From a virus: DNA of 32,537 bases. The stretch is taken from positions 1-32,537 of the IMG/VR virus record IMGVR_UViG_3300013132_000147; one strand, 5' to 3'. The notes below the pieces were generated by a model. That model was not told the DNA's origin, made no database searches, and saw only the letters and a list, made by a program, of their open reading frames with translations. This document shows, piece by piece, positions 1-6,545 of this stretch (position 1 is the stretch's first letter; each line of letters begins with the position of its first letter). The position numbers were made by a program, and so were the translations under genes.

Positions 1-171
1 CCCGCCGCCGCCCATCCTCGACCAACCCTTGGTGATTCTTCCCCGCACCCCGCCGTAGTCGAACGACCACTCGTCGCCCTGCTTGACCACTTCGATGACA
101 CCCATCTGGTTCGGGAGGACGATCCGCTTTGCCTTCGCAGCCTCGGAGATGTGGTGCTTGAAGGACTTCAT
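1..171 (-). CDS. CTS-bearing putative internal head protein (partial, runs off left edge)
   Basis: Only the first 57 residues are in the window; the frame is open to base 1. The N-terminus reads MKSFKHHISEAAKAKR. This closely resembles the capsid-targeting sequence of T4 internal proteins (MKTYQEFIAEA...), and I8-S9-E10 followed by A11 fits the gp21 protease rule (I/L)xE before A or G. The start is supported by a GGAG element 8-10 nt upstream on the minus strand. It lies 40 bp downstream of another minus-strand gene with a similar start, so the two probably share a late transcript. Function after the leader is unknown; the visible remainder (positions about 12-57) has no recognised domain. 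Packaging into the head is inferred from the leader. Confidence 0.7.
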   Translation of the reverse strand, partial: MKSFKHHISEAAKAKRIVLPNQMGVIEVVKQGDEWSFDYGGVRGRITKGWSRMGGGG

Positions 172-211
172 CAGGACTTCTCCATCATCTTGTTCGACCG
201 CAGCCACGACA

Positions 212-553
212 CTATTGCAACCCCGAGAGTCTGTCCACCGCTCTCTGCGTGGCTCTTTTTCTAGCCTCACTCCACTCGAAGTGCTTGCCGTTTCTCCAGT
301 ACCCGAATTTCCAATCATCGGAAGCGTAGGCGTTCGTTGGCAACTTGCTGACTACGAACACCGTGGCAAGACGGAAATATACAAACGGTAGGATGTACTC
401 GCCTTCGTACTTTTTGCTGGCAGCGACACACAAGCGATCCAAATCTGCGAACGACTCGACAGGGATCTGGTCGTGTATCTTCCTCTTATTAGCGGCTTCG
501 GTGACTTGCTGCTTGCGCCGAATGCCGTCCCAATTCTCGTTGAATGACTTCAT
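212..553 (-). CDS. Small protein with M-K-S-F / NWDG N-terminal tag, candidate packaged protein
   Basis: 113 residues. The start at 553 is chosen because a purine-rich GAGGG site lies 4-8 nt upstream and a late-type box (CCTACATA) lies at 569-576. The N-terminus MKSFNENWDGIRRK is nearly the same as that of the gene at 7686-7922 (MRSFGDNWDGIVRE), although the rest of the two proteins differs. V17-T18-E19 before A20 is a plausible gp21-type cleavage site. The rest is aromatic and basic with no recognised fold. The shared tag suggests common targeting rather than common activity. Its downstream partner (1-171) also has a capsid-targeting-like leader. Function unknown. Confidence 0.65.
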   Translation of the reverse strand: MKSFNENWDGIRRKQQVTEAANKRKIHDQIPVESFADLDRLCVAASKKYEGEYILPFVYFRLATVFVVSKLPTNAYASDDWKFGYWRNGKHFEWSEARKRATQRAVDRLSGLQ

Positions 554-568
554 GGGTCCCTCTTTCGA

Positions 569-576
569 TATGTAGG
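569..576 (-). promoter_or_regulatory. Late-type promoter box CCTACATA
   Basis: On the minus strand CCTACATA lies 15 nt upstream of the start codon at 553, with a ribosome binding site in between. It matches the box in front of the gp21 gene (ACTACATA) and is one base from the CTAAATA boxes before gp22 and gp23. Read as a T4-type late promoter by analogy. Confidence 0.5.
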
Positions 577-1049
577 ATCGGTTCCCCGCCGATGCCAAGC
601 GACAGCCACCGATGTTCCTCGGAAAATTGGAACTCGACCTGTAAAAACGCCCCATAGGTCGGGGAATTTTTTCAGGGTAGGGGAGGTAAACGCATGAAGA
701 CCCCCCGTGGGGGAGGGGGGGGGTCGGGATCCTGCGGGGGATCCTGCGGTGAATACGGGGGCTATTCGCCGCACGGGAGGATCGTTGGGAGGCGTTGGGA
801 GGCGTTGAGGATCTTTGAGAGTCGTTGGGAAATTGGAGTTTTCCTCGGAGTGAATGGGTGGGAGGGGGTCTTCGCCACCCCGAGGCTCCACGCCATGTAC
901 CGTGAAAATATAAACCCCCCATCGACTTTTCGTATCCGTTTCCATGTCGTTGTCATGCTCCGCTCATCCCCTACTCATGCACTCATGCACGAACACACTC
1001 CACGGCAAGATGCACGAATTCGGACAACTCTTTTCACAGCGTGAGGTGC

Positions 1050-1103
1050 GTGTCATGCCCGTGTCATGCCCGTGTCATGCCCGTGTCATGCCCGTGTCAT
1101 GCC
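1050..1103. repeat. Five tandem 11-bp repeats (iteron-like)
   Basis: The unit GTGTCATGCCC is repeated at 1050, 1061, 1072, 1083 and 1094 (last copy 10 bp). The 11-bp period equals about one helical turn, so every copy would face the same side of the DNA. This suits cooperative protein binding, but no partner is known. Confidence 0.85.
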
Positions 1104-1114
1104 ATGCCATAAGA

Positions 1115-1147
1115 AAACCCCCTGCACCGTGTGACCGATGCAGGGGG
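1115..1147 (-). terminator. Rho-independent terminator of the cobS-like gene
   Basis: CCCCCTGCA at 1118-1126 pairs perfectly with TGCAGGGGG at 1139-1147. On the minus strand the stem is followed by TTTTCTT. It sits 44 bp past the stop codon of the 1191-2459 gene. Confidence 0.85.
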
Positions 1148-1190
1148 GAGGCACTAGGGGAGAGACCAATCTCCCCTACTCAGGAGGAGA

Positions 1191-2459
1191 TCAGAAGGGA
1201 GCCACAGCCGTAGCCGTAGCGGTCGGGGTGGTCGGCGTGTTCGGCAGCGTGACCTGAGCGTCAGTCGGAGCCTGAGCGAGACGCTCGGCTTCGGCGACCT
1301 CGGCAGCGGCGGCAGCGGTTGCCTCGGCATCCAACTTCTTGTAGAGGTCGATGAACGCTGCCTTCGTCACGGGATCAAACCGAGTCGTGACCTTCTCGAC
1401 TGCCTTGAGGCGGTCGCCGTAGATGGCGTAGGCGTTGACCGCCTGAACGAGACGGCGAGTGGTGATCACCTCGTCGCCCTCGCCCTCGGCGAAGGTCTTA
1501 CGGATCGACGCTGCCCACTTGACGAGGGCGGTGGCGAAGGTCTCCTGACCCGTCACACCCACCGCAGCCAAGTTGGCGTTGACGATTTTGACCTCGGTCG
1601 CCTCAGGCGGATAGTCCTGTTCGACCGTCTCACCGATGCGGTCGAGGAAGGCTTCGTTCATGCAGTTCGTTCCCACGAACTTGCCCGTATCGTCGCCTCG
1701 GCCCTTCGTGTTGCCCGTGGCGATCACATTGAACCCGTCCGCAGGGGCGACCCAAGTGTTGGTCTTCTTGATGAACACCCGCTTGCCCTCAAGCACGGGC
1801 TGCAAGCACATCACTTTGATCGTGCCGAGGTCGATCTCGTCAAGGAGGAGGATGCCGCCTCGCTTCATGGCGACCACGACGGGTCCATCGACCCACACCG
1901 TCTCGCCGTTGACGAGTCGGAACCCGCCGAGGAGATCGTCCTCGCAGGTCTCGGGCGTGATGTTGACTCGGAAGAACTCTCGTCCGTTCTCGGCGCAAGC
2001 CTGTTCGACCGTAGTGGTCTTACCGTTGCCCGAGAGACCCGTGATGTAGACGGGGTAGAAGCGGCGACTCTTCACGACTCGGGTCAGGTCGGCGTGGGCA
2101 CCGAACGGGACATAGGTCGGGAGTTTAGCGGGGATCAGCGATGCCCCGCCCATGAAGGCGAGGGCAGCGTCAGCCGCCGTGGGCTTCGTGACCTCGGCGA
2201 CCGCAGCGGTGACCGTCTTGGGGGCGGTGGCGACCGCAGCGGTGACCGTCTTGGTGTCGGTCTTGGTCGTGCCGAGCGGGAGGCGATACACGCCTCGCTT
2301 CACTCGGTGCTGCTTATCGTTCGTGAGCCATTGAGGCAGGTTGAGTCCGTTCGTCTTACAGACGGCGAGAACTTCCTGCATCGTGAGGTCGGTGCGGTTG
2401 GGGTAGGCGGCGGTCGCAGCATCCACGAACTGCTGCTGTAGGCGGGTGAGGGTTGACAT
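1191..2459 (-). CDS. cobS: CobS-like MoxR-type AAA+ ATPase
   Basis: 422 residues. Walker A is GLSGNGKT at 141-148; Walker B is ILLLDEID at 203-210 with D207 and E208; a sensor-1-like IATGN lies at 246-250 and an FLDRI segment near 271-275 may carry the arginine finger. The N-terminal 60 residues form a small helical domain, then an Ala/Thr/Val-rich linker. A low-complexity Ala/Thr/Pro tail closes the protein. Start 2459 is chosen over an in-frame start 54 bp upstream because AGGAG lies 9 nt before it and the promoter at 2518-2545 would start transcription inside the longer version. CobS-like ATPases are well known in T4-like cyanophages, where they are thought to work with VWA partners; here the CobT-like partner is divergently encoded. 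A role in cobalamin synthesis is not implied. Confidence 0.9.
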   Translation of the reverse strand: MSTLTRLQQQFVDAATAAYPNRTDLTMQEVLAVCKTNGLNLPQWLTNDKQHRVKRGVYRLPLGTTKTDTKTVTAAVATAPKTVTAAVAEVTKPTAADAALAFMGGASLIPAKLPTYVPFGAHADLTRVVKSRRFYPVYITGLSGNGKTTTVEQACAENGREFFRVNITPETCEDDLLGGFRLVNGETVWVDGPVVVAMKRGGILLLDEIDLGTIKVMCLQPVLEGKRVFIKKTNTWVAPADGFNVIATGNTKGRGDDTGKFVGTNCMNEAFLDRIGETVEQDYPPEATEVKIVNANLAAVGVTGQETFATALVKWAASIRKTFAEGEGDEVITTRRLVQAVNAYAIYGDRLKAVEKVTTRFDPVTKAAFIDLYKKLDAEATAAAAAEVAEAERLAQAPTDAQVTLPNTPTTPTATATAVAPF

Positions 2460-2517
2460 GGTCGGTGTCTCCTGAGTGGTGCGAGTGGGAGTTGAGAGTG
2501 CCTCTCTCATCACCTAT

Positions 2518-2545
2518 AAGGTAGCAAACCTCCCGCCCATGTCAA
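2518..2545 (-). promoter_or_regulatory. Promoter of the cobS-like gene
   Basis: Minus-strand TTGACA (2545-2540), 16-bp spacer, TACCTT (2523-2518). Predicted start near 2511, giving a leader of about 50 nt with AGGAG before the ATG at 2459. Confidence 0.75.
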
Positions 2546-2610
2546 CCGATATGGGTTGGTTCCATGCTCAAAAGATTGGAAAACATGAGATTGTGGCAGT
2601 CCCGTATCCC

Positions 2611-2640
2611 TCGGCGAGCCCTCGGCGAGCCCTCGGGAGC
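2611..2640. repeat. Short tandem 11-bp repeat
   Basis: CCCTCGGCGAG occurs twice in a row followed by a partial third copy (CCCTCGGGAG), just outside the left DnaA box of the dyad region. Confidence 0.7.
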
Positions 2641-2673
2641 GGGGAGCGAGCGGGTCGCAGCGTCCCATAACCT

Positions 2674-2682
2674 TGTGGATAA
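2674..2682 (-). promoter_or_regulatory. Perfect DnaA box, left arm
   Basis: The minus strand reads TTATCCACA, an exact match to the bacterial DnaA box. It overlaps the 14-bp inverted arm 2667-2680. Confidence 0.65.
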
Positions 2683-2691
2683 CTTGGGGAG

Positions 2692-2720
2692 TTGACAGCG
2701 GAGCGAGGTTGTGGTAAGAT
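2692..2720 (+). promoter_or_regulatory. Outer promoter of dyad, rightward
   Basis: TTGACA (2692-2697), 17-bp spacer, TAAGAT (2715-2720). Mirror image of the leftward promoter at 2920-2948; it fires towards the dyad centre. Confidence 0.6.
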
Positions 2721-2735
2721 CGATGTGGACGAGTA
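2714..2735. repeat. Inverted repeat arm, left
   Basis: A 22-bp arm matching the reverse complement of 2905-2926 at 21 positions; it contains GATGTGGACGAGTA. Confidence 0.9.
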
Positions 2736-2766
2736 GCGGGGTCTAAAAAATAATGCCGCCCCCTTC

Positions 2767-2796
2767 ATCGTACCATACCCGTGCTGCCCTTGTCAA
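2767..2796 (-). promoter_or_regulatory. Inner promoter of dyad, leftward
   Basis: Minus-strand TTGACA (2796-2791), 18-bp spacer, TACGAT (2772-2767). Its flanks (TGAAGGGGG after the -10) are homologous to the inner rightward promoter. Confidence 0.6.
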
Positions 2797-2842
2797 GACC
2801 CCCCGACCCACAAAATTCGTAGAATTTTCCCCCGATTTGCCC

Positions 2843-2872
2843 TTGACAGCGGCGGCAGCGGCATGATACAAT
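2843..2872 (+). promoter_or_regulatory. Inner promoter of dyad, rightward
   Basis: TTGACA (2843-2848), 18-bp spacer, TACAAT (2867-2872), followed by GAAGGGGG and a T/CT-rich run. Mirror partner of 2767-2796. Confidence 0.65.
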
Positions 2873-2904
2873 GAAGGGGGTTTTATATCTCTCTCTCTCC
2901 ACTT

Positions 2905-2926
2905 TACTCGTCCACATCCATCTTAC
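2905..2926. repeat. Inverted repeat arm, right
   Basis: Right partner of the 2714-2735 arm. Confidence 0.9.
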
Positions 2927-2948
2927 TTTTTTTCTCGCTCCGTGTCAA
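2920..2948 (-). promoter_or_regulatory. Outer promoter of dyad, leftward
   Basis: Minus-strand TTGACA (2948-2943), 17-bp spacer, TAAGAT (2925-2920). Same elements and spacing as 2692-2720 on the other strand. Confidence 0.6.
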
Positions 2949-2957
2949 CTCGGTGTG

Positions 2958-2966
2958 TTATCCACA
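2958..2966 (+). promoter_or_regulatory. Perfect DnaA box, right arm
   Basis: TTATCCACA on the plus strand, with a second degenerate copy (CATCCACAA) starting at 2970. Confidence 0.65.
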
Positions 2967-3083
2967 ATCCATCCACAAGGTTATAGGCGGGTTCCCCGTG
3001 GGGCGCACCCGAACGGGAGCCGAACGGGATCGCAGAAACCTCGGGAAAAGATAGGAAAATCGAGCGGTACTCACTCGAAAAGG

Positions 3084-3111
3084 TTGCAAACCGTAGGGGG
3101 TTTGGTATTCT
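3084..3111 (+). promoter_or_regulatory. Promoter of the cobT-like gene
   Basis: TTGCAA (3084-3089), 16-bp spacer, TATTCT (3106-3111). The predicted transcript starts near 3118, just before GAAGGAAAGG, the ribosome binding region of the gene at 3136. Confidence 0.65.
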
Positions 3112-3135
3112 CTAGGTGAAGGAAAGGCACACACC

Positions 3136-5676
3136 ATGACCACCCTCAACACCACCGCCATCCTCGCCGCCGCCAAGGACCGCCTCGCACGGCTGATGGC
3201 GACCGAAAACATCAAGGTCGAACACGACCCTCGGGCTCGGACGGCATCCTTCAATGTCGAGACCCGAACCCTGACGATGCCCGTGTGGAAGGAGATGCCT
3301 GAGGCGACGAGCGACATGCTCATCGCCCATGAGGTGTCTCACGCCCTCCACACTCCGAACGGCAAGGAGTCCCTCCTCGCCGCCGTCAACCTGATCGACC
3401 CCAAGCGGCAGCAGACTGCGAAGTCCTACCTGAATGTGGTCGAAGATGTCCGCATCGAACGCCTGATGAAGGCTCGGTTCCCTGGCACGAAGGGCGACTT
3501 CGCCAAGGGCTACCGATGGATGAACGAGCAGGACTTCTTCGGGCTCTCCAAGGTCGGAAGCCTCGCCGAACTCCCGCTCATCGACCGCATCAACCTTCAG
3601 TACAAGATCGGTTGGTTGGTCGAGGTGCCTTTCGCCGCCGACGAGATTGCCCTCGCCCGACGAGCCGCAACGACCCTGACTTGGGACGATGTGGTCGCCC
3701 TCTCCAAGGAGATCTACGAAAAGGCGAAGGAACAGAATCGCAACCGCCCCGAGGACCCCGAGGATCAGCCCGAGCCGCAGGAAGGCGAAGGTGAGCCGCA
3801 GGAAGGCGAAGAGGAAGAGACCGAGACCGAAGGCAAGGGCAACCGCCCCGAGCCGCAGGAAGGCGACGAGGGCGACGAGACCGAAGCCACCGACGCTGAC
3901 GGCGACGAGGGCGACGAGACCGAAGGCGACGAGACCGAAGGTGACGAGACCGAAGCCACCGACGAGGACGGCGACGAGACCGAAGCCACCGACGAGGACG
4001 GCGACGAGACCGACGAGAACGGTGACGGCAACGACACCGAGCCGACCGACGCTGACGGCGACGAGACCTCCGACGAAGCCACCGACGCTGACGGCGACGA
4101 GACCTCCGACGAAGCCACCGACGAGGAAGGCGAGGACGATGGTGAGGCTCCGATCTCCCGCACGATGCAGGAGGTCGAGGAAGCCCTCCTCGGTCGCACC
4201 GATGCCGCCGCCTCGGTCACCCACTACGCTGACCTCCCCGAAGTCCTGACCAAGGGCTTCATCGTGAGCCGCAAGGAAGTCACCGAGAACCTCAAGGCAC
4301 TCGGTCTCATCAAGACGAACAGCGGCAAGACGGTCGCCGAGATCGCCGCCGAGATGTTCGGAGCATGGCGAACCGAGAACCTCGGTGCGGTGCAAGTCCT
4401 CGCCACCGAGTTCGACCGTCGCAAGGCTGCTGACGAACACCGCCGCACGGCGACGAGCGAGACGGGCAGCCTCGACCCGAGCCGCCTGTGGGCTTACAAG
4501 ATCAGCGACGAGATCTTCGCCGCCAACGCCTATGTCAAGGACGGTAAGAACCACGGGCTCATGCTCCTCCTCGACCTCTCGGCATCGATGGGCGGGATCA
4601 TCAACGACACGATGGTGCAGTTGGTGACCCTCGCCGCCTTCTGCCGCCGAGTCAACATCCCATTCCGATTCTATGCCTTCAGCGACCTCGGTCTCGACCA
4701 CCTCGGCGAGACCTTCAAGGGCGAAGGCATGAAGGTCGGGCAGCGGGACGGCAACGGCAAGGTTCGCCTCCTGACCCTCCTTGAGGACGGGATGAGCCTC
4801 ACCGAGTTCAACACCCAAGCGGGTCTCCTCCTCGCCATGGGCTACCGCCTCGGCAACGGCAGCGGCAACACGGCGAGTGCCAAGGTCGCCAACGAGAAGA
4901 ACCTGATGAGCGCACTCCGCTACGCCACGGGTCCCGCTTGGGCGATCGAACTCACGGGTCACACGCCGAACAACATCGCCCTGCTCGGACTCTCGCAGGT
5001 CGCTCAGGAGTTCAAAGCGACCAAGCGGCTCCAAGTGGTCAACATGATCGTCCTCACGGACGGCGAATCGACCGACAGACTGGTCGCCTCGGTGACCGAC
5101 ACCGCCGAGTGGACGGCTAAGAACTACGACAGCGACAACCCACCGAAGATCGTGCTGCGGGACAAGAAGACCAACAAGGTCTACCCGCTGACCTACAAGG
5201 GCAAGCGATACTCGGATCTGAAGGCGACCGAGATGGAGATCACGCCGATGGCGCAGACTGCGGTGATGATCGAACTCTTCCGAGACAGAGTAGGCGGCAA
5301 GGTGGTGTGCATCCACCTCGCCGAGGAAAAGACCGCAGTCCGAATGATGCGGGGTGTCAACAAGGAAGTTGAGGCTCTCGCTGATCAGCCGCATCGGTAC
5401 TCGGAGTGGCGTGTGAAGGTCAAGCAAGTCGAGAGGCTGGCCGCTGCCGAGTGGCGTGAGAAGAAGTGGGCTGCGGTCACGGGCAAGGCTGCGAACGGCT
5501 TCGATGAGTACATCTTGGTGAACGCTACGGCGAACACCGAAGCGGTCGCCCTCACCGCCGACCCGACCACGGGCGCAGGTCTTCGGAGCCTCCGCAGTCA
5601 GTTCGCCAAGCAACTCGGTGCGACCAAGGGCAACCGTCCGCTGATGACCCGAGTTGCCGAACTCCTCGCCAAGTGA
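3136..5676 (+). CDS. cobT: CobT-like VWA-domain protein with N-terminal HExxH motif
   Basis: 846 residues. The N-terminal domain carries IAHEVSHALHTP with HEVSH at 65-69, a zinc metallopeptidase HExxH signature. Residues about 202-339 are an extremely acidic Glu/Asp/Thr/Gly low-complexity linker built from near-repeats. The C-terminal half is a von Willebrand factor A domain with the MIDAS motif DLSAS at 480-484 and a second metal-site TDGES at 641-645. The start follows GAAGGAAAGG. CobT/VWA proteins act with CobS/MoxR-type AAA+ ATPases as chelatase-like or remodelling pairs, and the divergent ATPase at 1191-2459 fits. A large antisense open frame covers this gene but is a codon-bias shadow. 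The substrate is unknown. The peptidase motif could mean cleavage activity or only a structural metal site. Confidence 0.9.
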   Translation: MTTLNTTAILAAAKDRLARLMATENIKVEHDPRARTASFNVETRTLTMPVWKEMPEATSDMLIAHEVSHALHTPNGKESLLAAVNLIDPKRQQTAKSYLNVVEDVRIERLMKARFPGTKGDFAKGYRWMNEQDFFGLSKVGSLAELPLIDRINLQYKIGWLVEVPFAADEIALARRAATTLTWDDVVALSKEIYEKAKEQNRNRPEDPEDQPEPQEGEGEPQEGEEEETETEGKGNRPEPQEGDEGDETEATDADGDEGDETEGDETEGDETEATDEDGDETEATDEDGDETDENGDGNDTEPTDADGDETSDEATDADGDETSDEATDEEGEDDGEAPISRTMQEVEEALLGRTDAAASVTHYADLPEVLTKGFIVSRKEVTENLKALGLIKTNSGKTVAEIAAEMFGAWRTENLGAVQVLATEFDRRKAADEHRRTATSETGSLDPSRLWAYKISDEIFAANAYVKDGKNHGLMLLLDLSASMGGIINDTMVQLVTLAAFCRRVNIPFRFYAFSDLGLDHLGETFKGEGMKVGQRDGNGKVRLLTLLEDGMSLTEFNTQAGLLLAMGYRLGNGSGNTASAKVANEKNLMSALRYATGPAWAIELTGHTPNNIALLGLSQVAQEFKATKRLQVVNMIVLTDGESTDRLVASVTDTAEWTAKNYDSDNPPKIVLRDKKTNKVYPLTYKGKRYSDLKATEMEITPMAQTAVMIELFRDRVGGKVVCIHLAEEKTAVRMMRGVNKEVEALADQPHRYSEWRVKVKQVERLAAAEWREKKWAAVTGKAANGFDEYILVNATANTEAVALTADPTTGAGLRSLRSQFAKQLGATKGNRPLMTRVAELLAK
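3745..4135. repeat. Acidic-linker coding repeats
   Basis: Near-identical in-frame blocks such as GACGCTGACGGCGACGAGAC recur through the cobT-like gene and encode the Asp/Glu/Thr linker. They are prone to expansion or contraction. Confidence 0.85.
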
Positions 5677-5712
5677 CCCAAGTGACGGGGAGAAGAGAAG
5701 AGACACCAAAGA

Positions 5713-5752
5713 GACCCACTCCATACGGATGACATGGAGTGGGTCTTCTCTT
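5713..5752 (+). terminator. Rho-independent terminator after cobT-like gene
   Basis: A perfect 12-bp stem: GACCCACTCCAT (5713-5724) pairs with ATGGAGTGGGTC (5734-5745), 9-nt loop, then TTCTCTT. Confidence 0.85.
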
Positions 5753-5798
5753 ACCCCAACCCATACCCCAACGCCCCCAACGAACAGGAGAGCATGAC

Positions 5799-6164
5799 AT
5801 GGCAGAGGTCAAGGTCTACACATCCCTTCAAGAGATCGGCATCCCCATCGGCATGGTTGTCGGCGAGGCGATCCATATCGCACAGGACTCATACACCCGT
5901 CAGTACCACAAGGTGGATCCGAAGCGGTTCATCGAACTCGCATCGGGAGCATGGAAGAAGGATGCAGTCCTATCGATGTCATACACAGGAGCGGTCGCAC
6001 TCATCGATCCACCCACGCAGACGATCACCCACATCTATGACTCCGACCTCACGGCTCCCGACGAGGTTGCGACTCTCGACAAGTTGGCGACCGAGGAGAT
6101 CATGCGATTGATCGATGGGAACGGGAACAAGGGGAACGGTGGGGGGACGAAGCCGATCTTTTAG
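5799..6164 (+). CDS. Hypothetical protein, 121 aa
   Basis: Start 5799 (MAEVKVYTSLQEIG) is chosen because AGGAG lies 8 nt upstream; an out-of-frame ATG at 5794 and a far upstream in-frame ATG at 5739 inside the preceding terminator are less likely. The protein is mixed alpha/beta in look, with a Gly/Asn/Lys-rich tail. No family is recognised. It stands alone between two terminators on the plus strand, with no obvious promoter of its own, and may be reached by read-through from the cobT-like gene. Confidence 0.7.
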   Translation: MAEVKVYTSLQEIGIPIGMVVGEAIHIAQDSYTRQYHKVDPKRFIELASGAWKKDAVLSMSYTGAVALIDPPTQTITHIYDSDLTAPDEVATLDKLATEEIMRLIDGNGNKGNGGGTKPIF

Positions 6165-6192
6165 AAGTATGACTTGAGGAAAAGTCAAGAGC

Positions 6193-6219
6193 CCCGAGAG
6201 AAAATCTCAGGGTTTTTTC
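6193..6219 (+). terminator. Terminator after the 5799-6164 gene
   Basis: CCCCGAGA (6193-6200) pairs with TCTCAGGG (6206-6213), one mismatch, GAAAA loop, then six T. A second small hairpin (TGACTT/AAGTCA) lies just upstream. Confidence 0.75.
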
Positions 6220-6340
6220 ATGGAAACTTTTTTGAAAATCTTGGTGGATTTTTCTTGACACGGACAGAAAATTTGCTAGGAAAAATCTTTAGAAATTTTC
6301 CGCTTTTGCCTTGACGGCTAACACGCCATCGTTCCCACCG

Positions 6341-6415
6341 TCCTGCGAAGGTCGCCGTCCCTCTGCGGGGGTTCCTCGCATCCTGCGAAGGTCGCCGTCC
6401 CTCTGCGGGGGTTCC
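6341..6415. repeat. Tandem direct repeat, 40-bp period
   Basis: The block starting TCCTGCGAAGGTCGCCGTCC at 6341 recurs at 6381 with 35 bp identical. Confidence 0.9.
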
Positions 6416-6545
6416 CCATCCTTCCCCCCTCTCCCTCCCTCCCTTCACGCTCTCCCCATATGTCCCCCACCCTCTTTTTGGAGAGGAAACGGATTTCCAT
6501 GGGGTTTCAAACTCCAATTTCCTCCTCTCGGGGCGATACAGGGAT

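Larger units (their letters stand above)
554..1190. other. Non-coding, repeat-rich intergenic region
   Basis: No convincing gene is seen in 637 bp. It holds the late box at 569-576, a C6/G6 hairpin near 701-720, tandem GGATCCTGCGG copies near 727-750, TTGGGAGGCG copies at 784-805, a cluster of CATGC words from 950 to 1015, an 11-bp tandem array at 1050-1103 and the cobS terminator at 1115-1147. Open frames here have low-complexity, repeat-derived translations and no ribosome binding site. Confidence 0.6.
2460..3135. other. Candidate replication origin: symmetrical intergenic region between cobS-like and cobT-like genes
   Basis: No gene is seen in 676 bp. The stretch 2667-2984 is an imperfect dyad centred at 2820. 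The centre is AAAATTC-GTA-GAATTTT (2812-2828). Going outward there are paired inner promoters, a 22-bp arm (2714-2735 against 2905-2926, 21 of 22 matching), paired outer promoters, and a perfect 14-bp arm (2667-2680 against 2971-2984). Two exact DnaA boxes TTATCCACA lie at 2674-2682 (minus) and 2958-2966 (plus). T-rich tracts occur at 2878-2935. The origin function is inferred from the architecture. Confidence 0.6.
6165..6545. other. Intergenic region before the methylase gene
   Basis: No gene is seen. It contains the terminator at 6193-6219, an AT-rich stretch with a possible promoter (TTGACA at 6255-6260, 16-bp spacer, TAGGAA), a 40-bp direct repeat at 6341-6415, a long pyrimidine tract at 6421-6480 and a 14-bp word (6509-6522) that recurs inverted at 828-841. 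Confidence 0.55.

Noticed and set aside
694-1044. Open frame in the repeat-rich intergenic region
   Set aside because: The translation arises from G-rich tandem repeats, no ribosome binding site or promoter.
1050-1103. CRISPR-like appearance of the tandem array
   Set aside because: The 11-bp units are directly adjacent with no spacers, so it is a simple tandem repeat.
1191-2459. True cobalamin biosynthesis role for the CobS-like protein
   Set aside because: No other cobalamin genes are present, and phage CobS-like proteins are commonly found without the pathway; the name reflects family only.
3112-5724. A long antisense open frame (about 870 codons) across the cobT-like gene
   Set aside because: It is the mirror of GC-rich, acidic-repeat codons; its translation is repetitive (Val/Gly/Leu) without domains, while the plus-strand frame has HExxH and VWA motifs plus promoter and ribosome binding site.
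6341-6415. CRISPR or insertion-sequence ends in the 40-bp direct repeat
   Set aside because: Only two adjacent copies, no spacer diversity, no transposase and no terminal inverted repeats.
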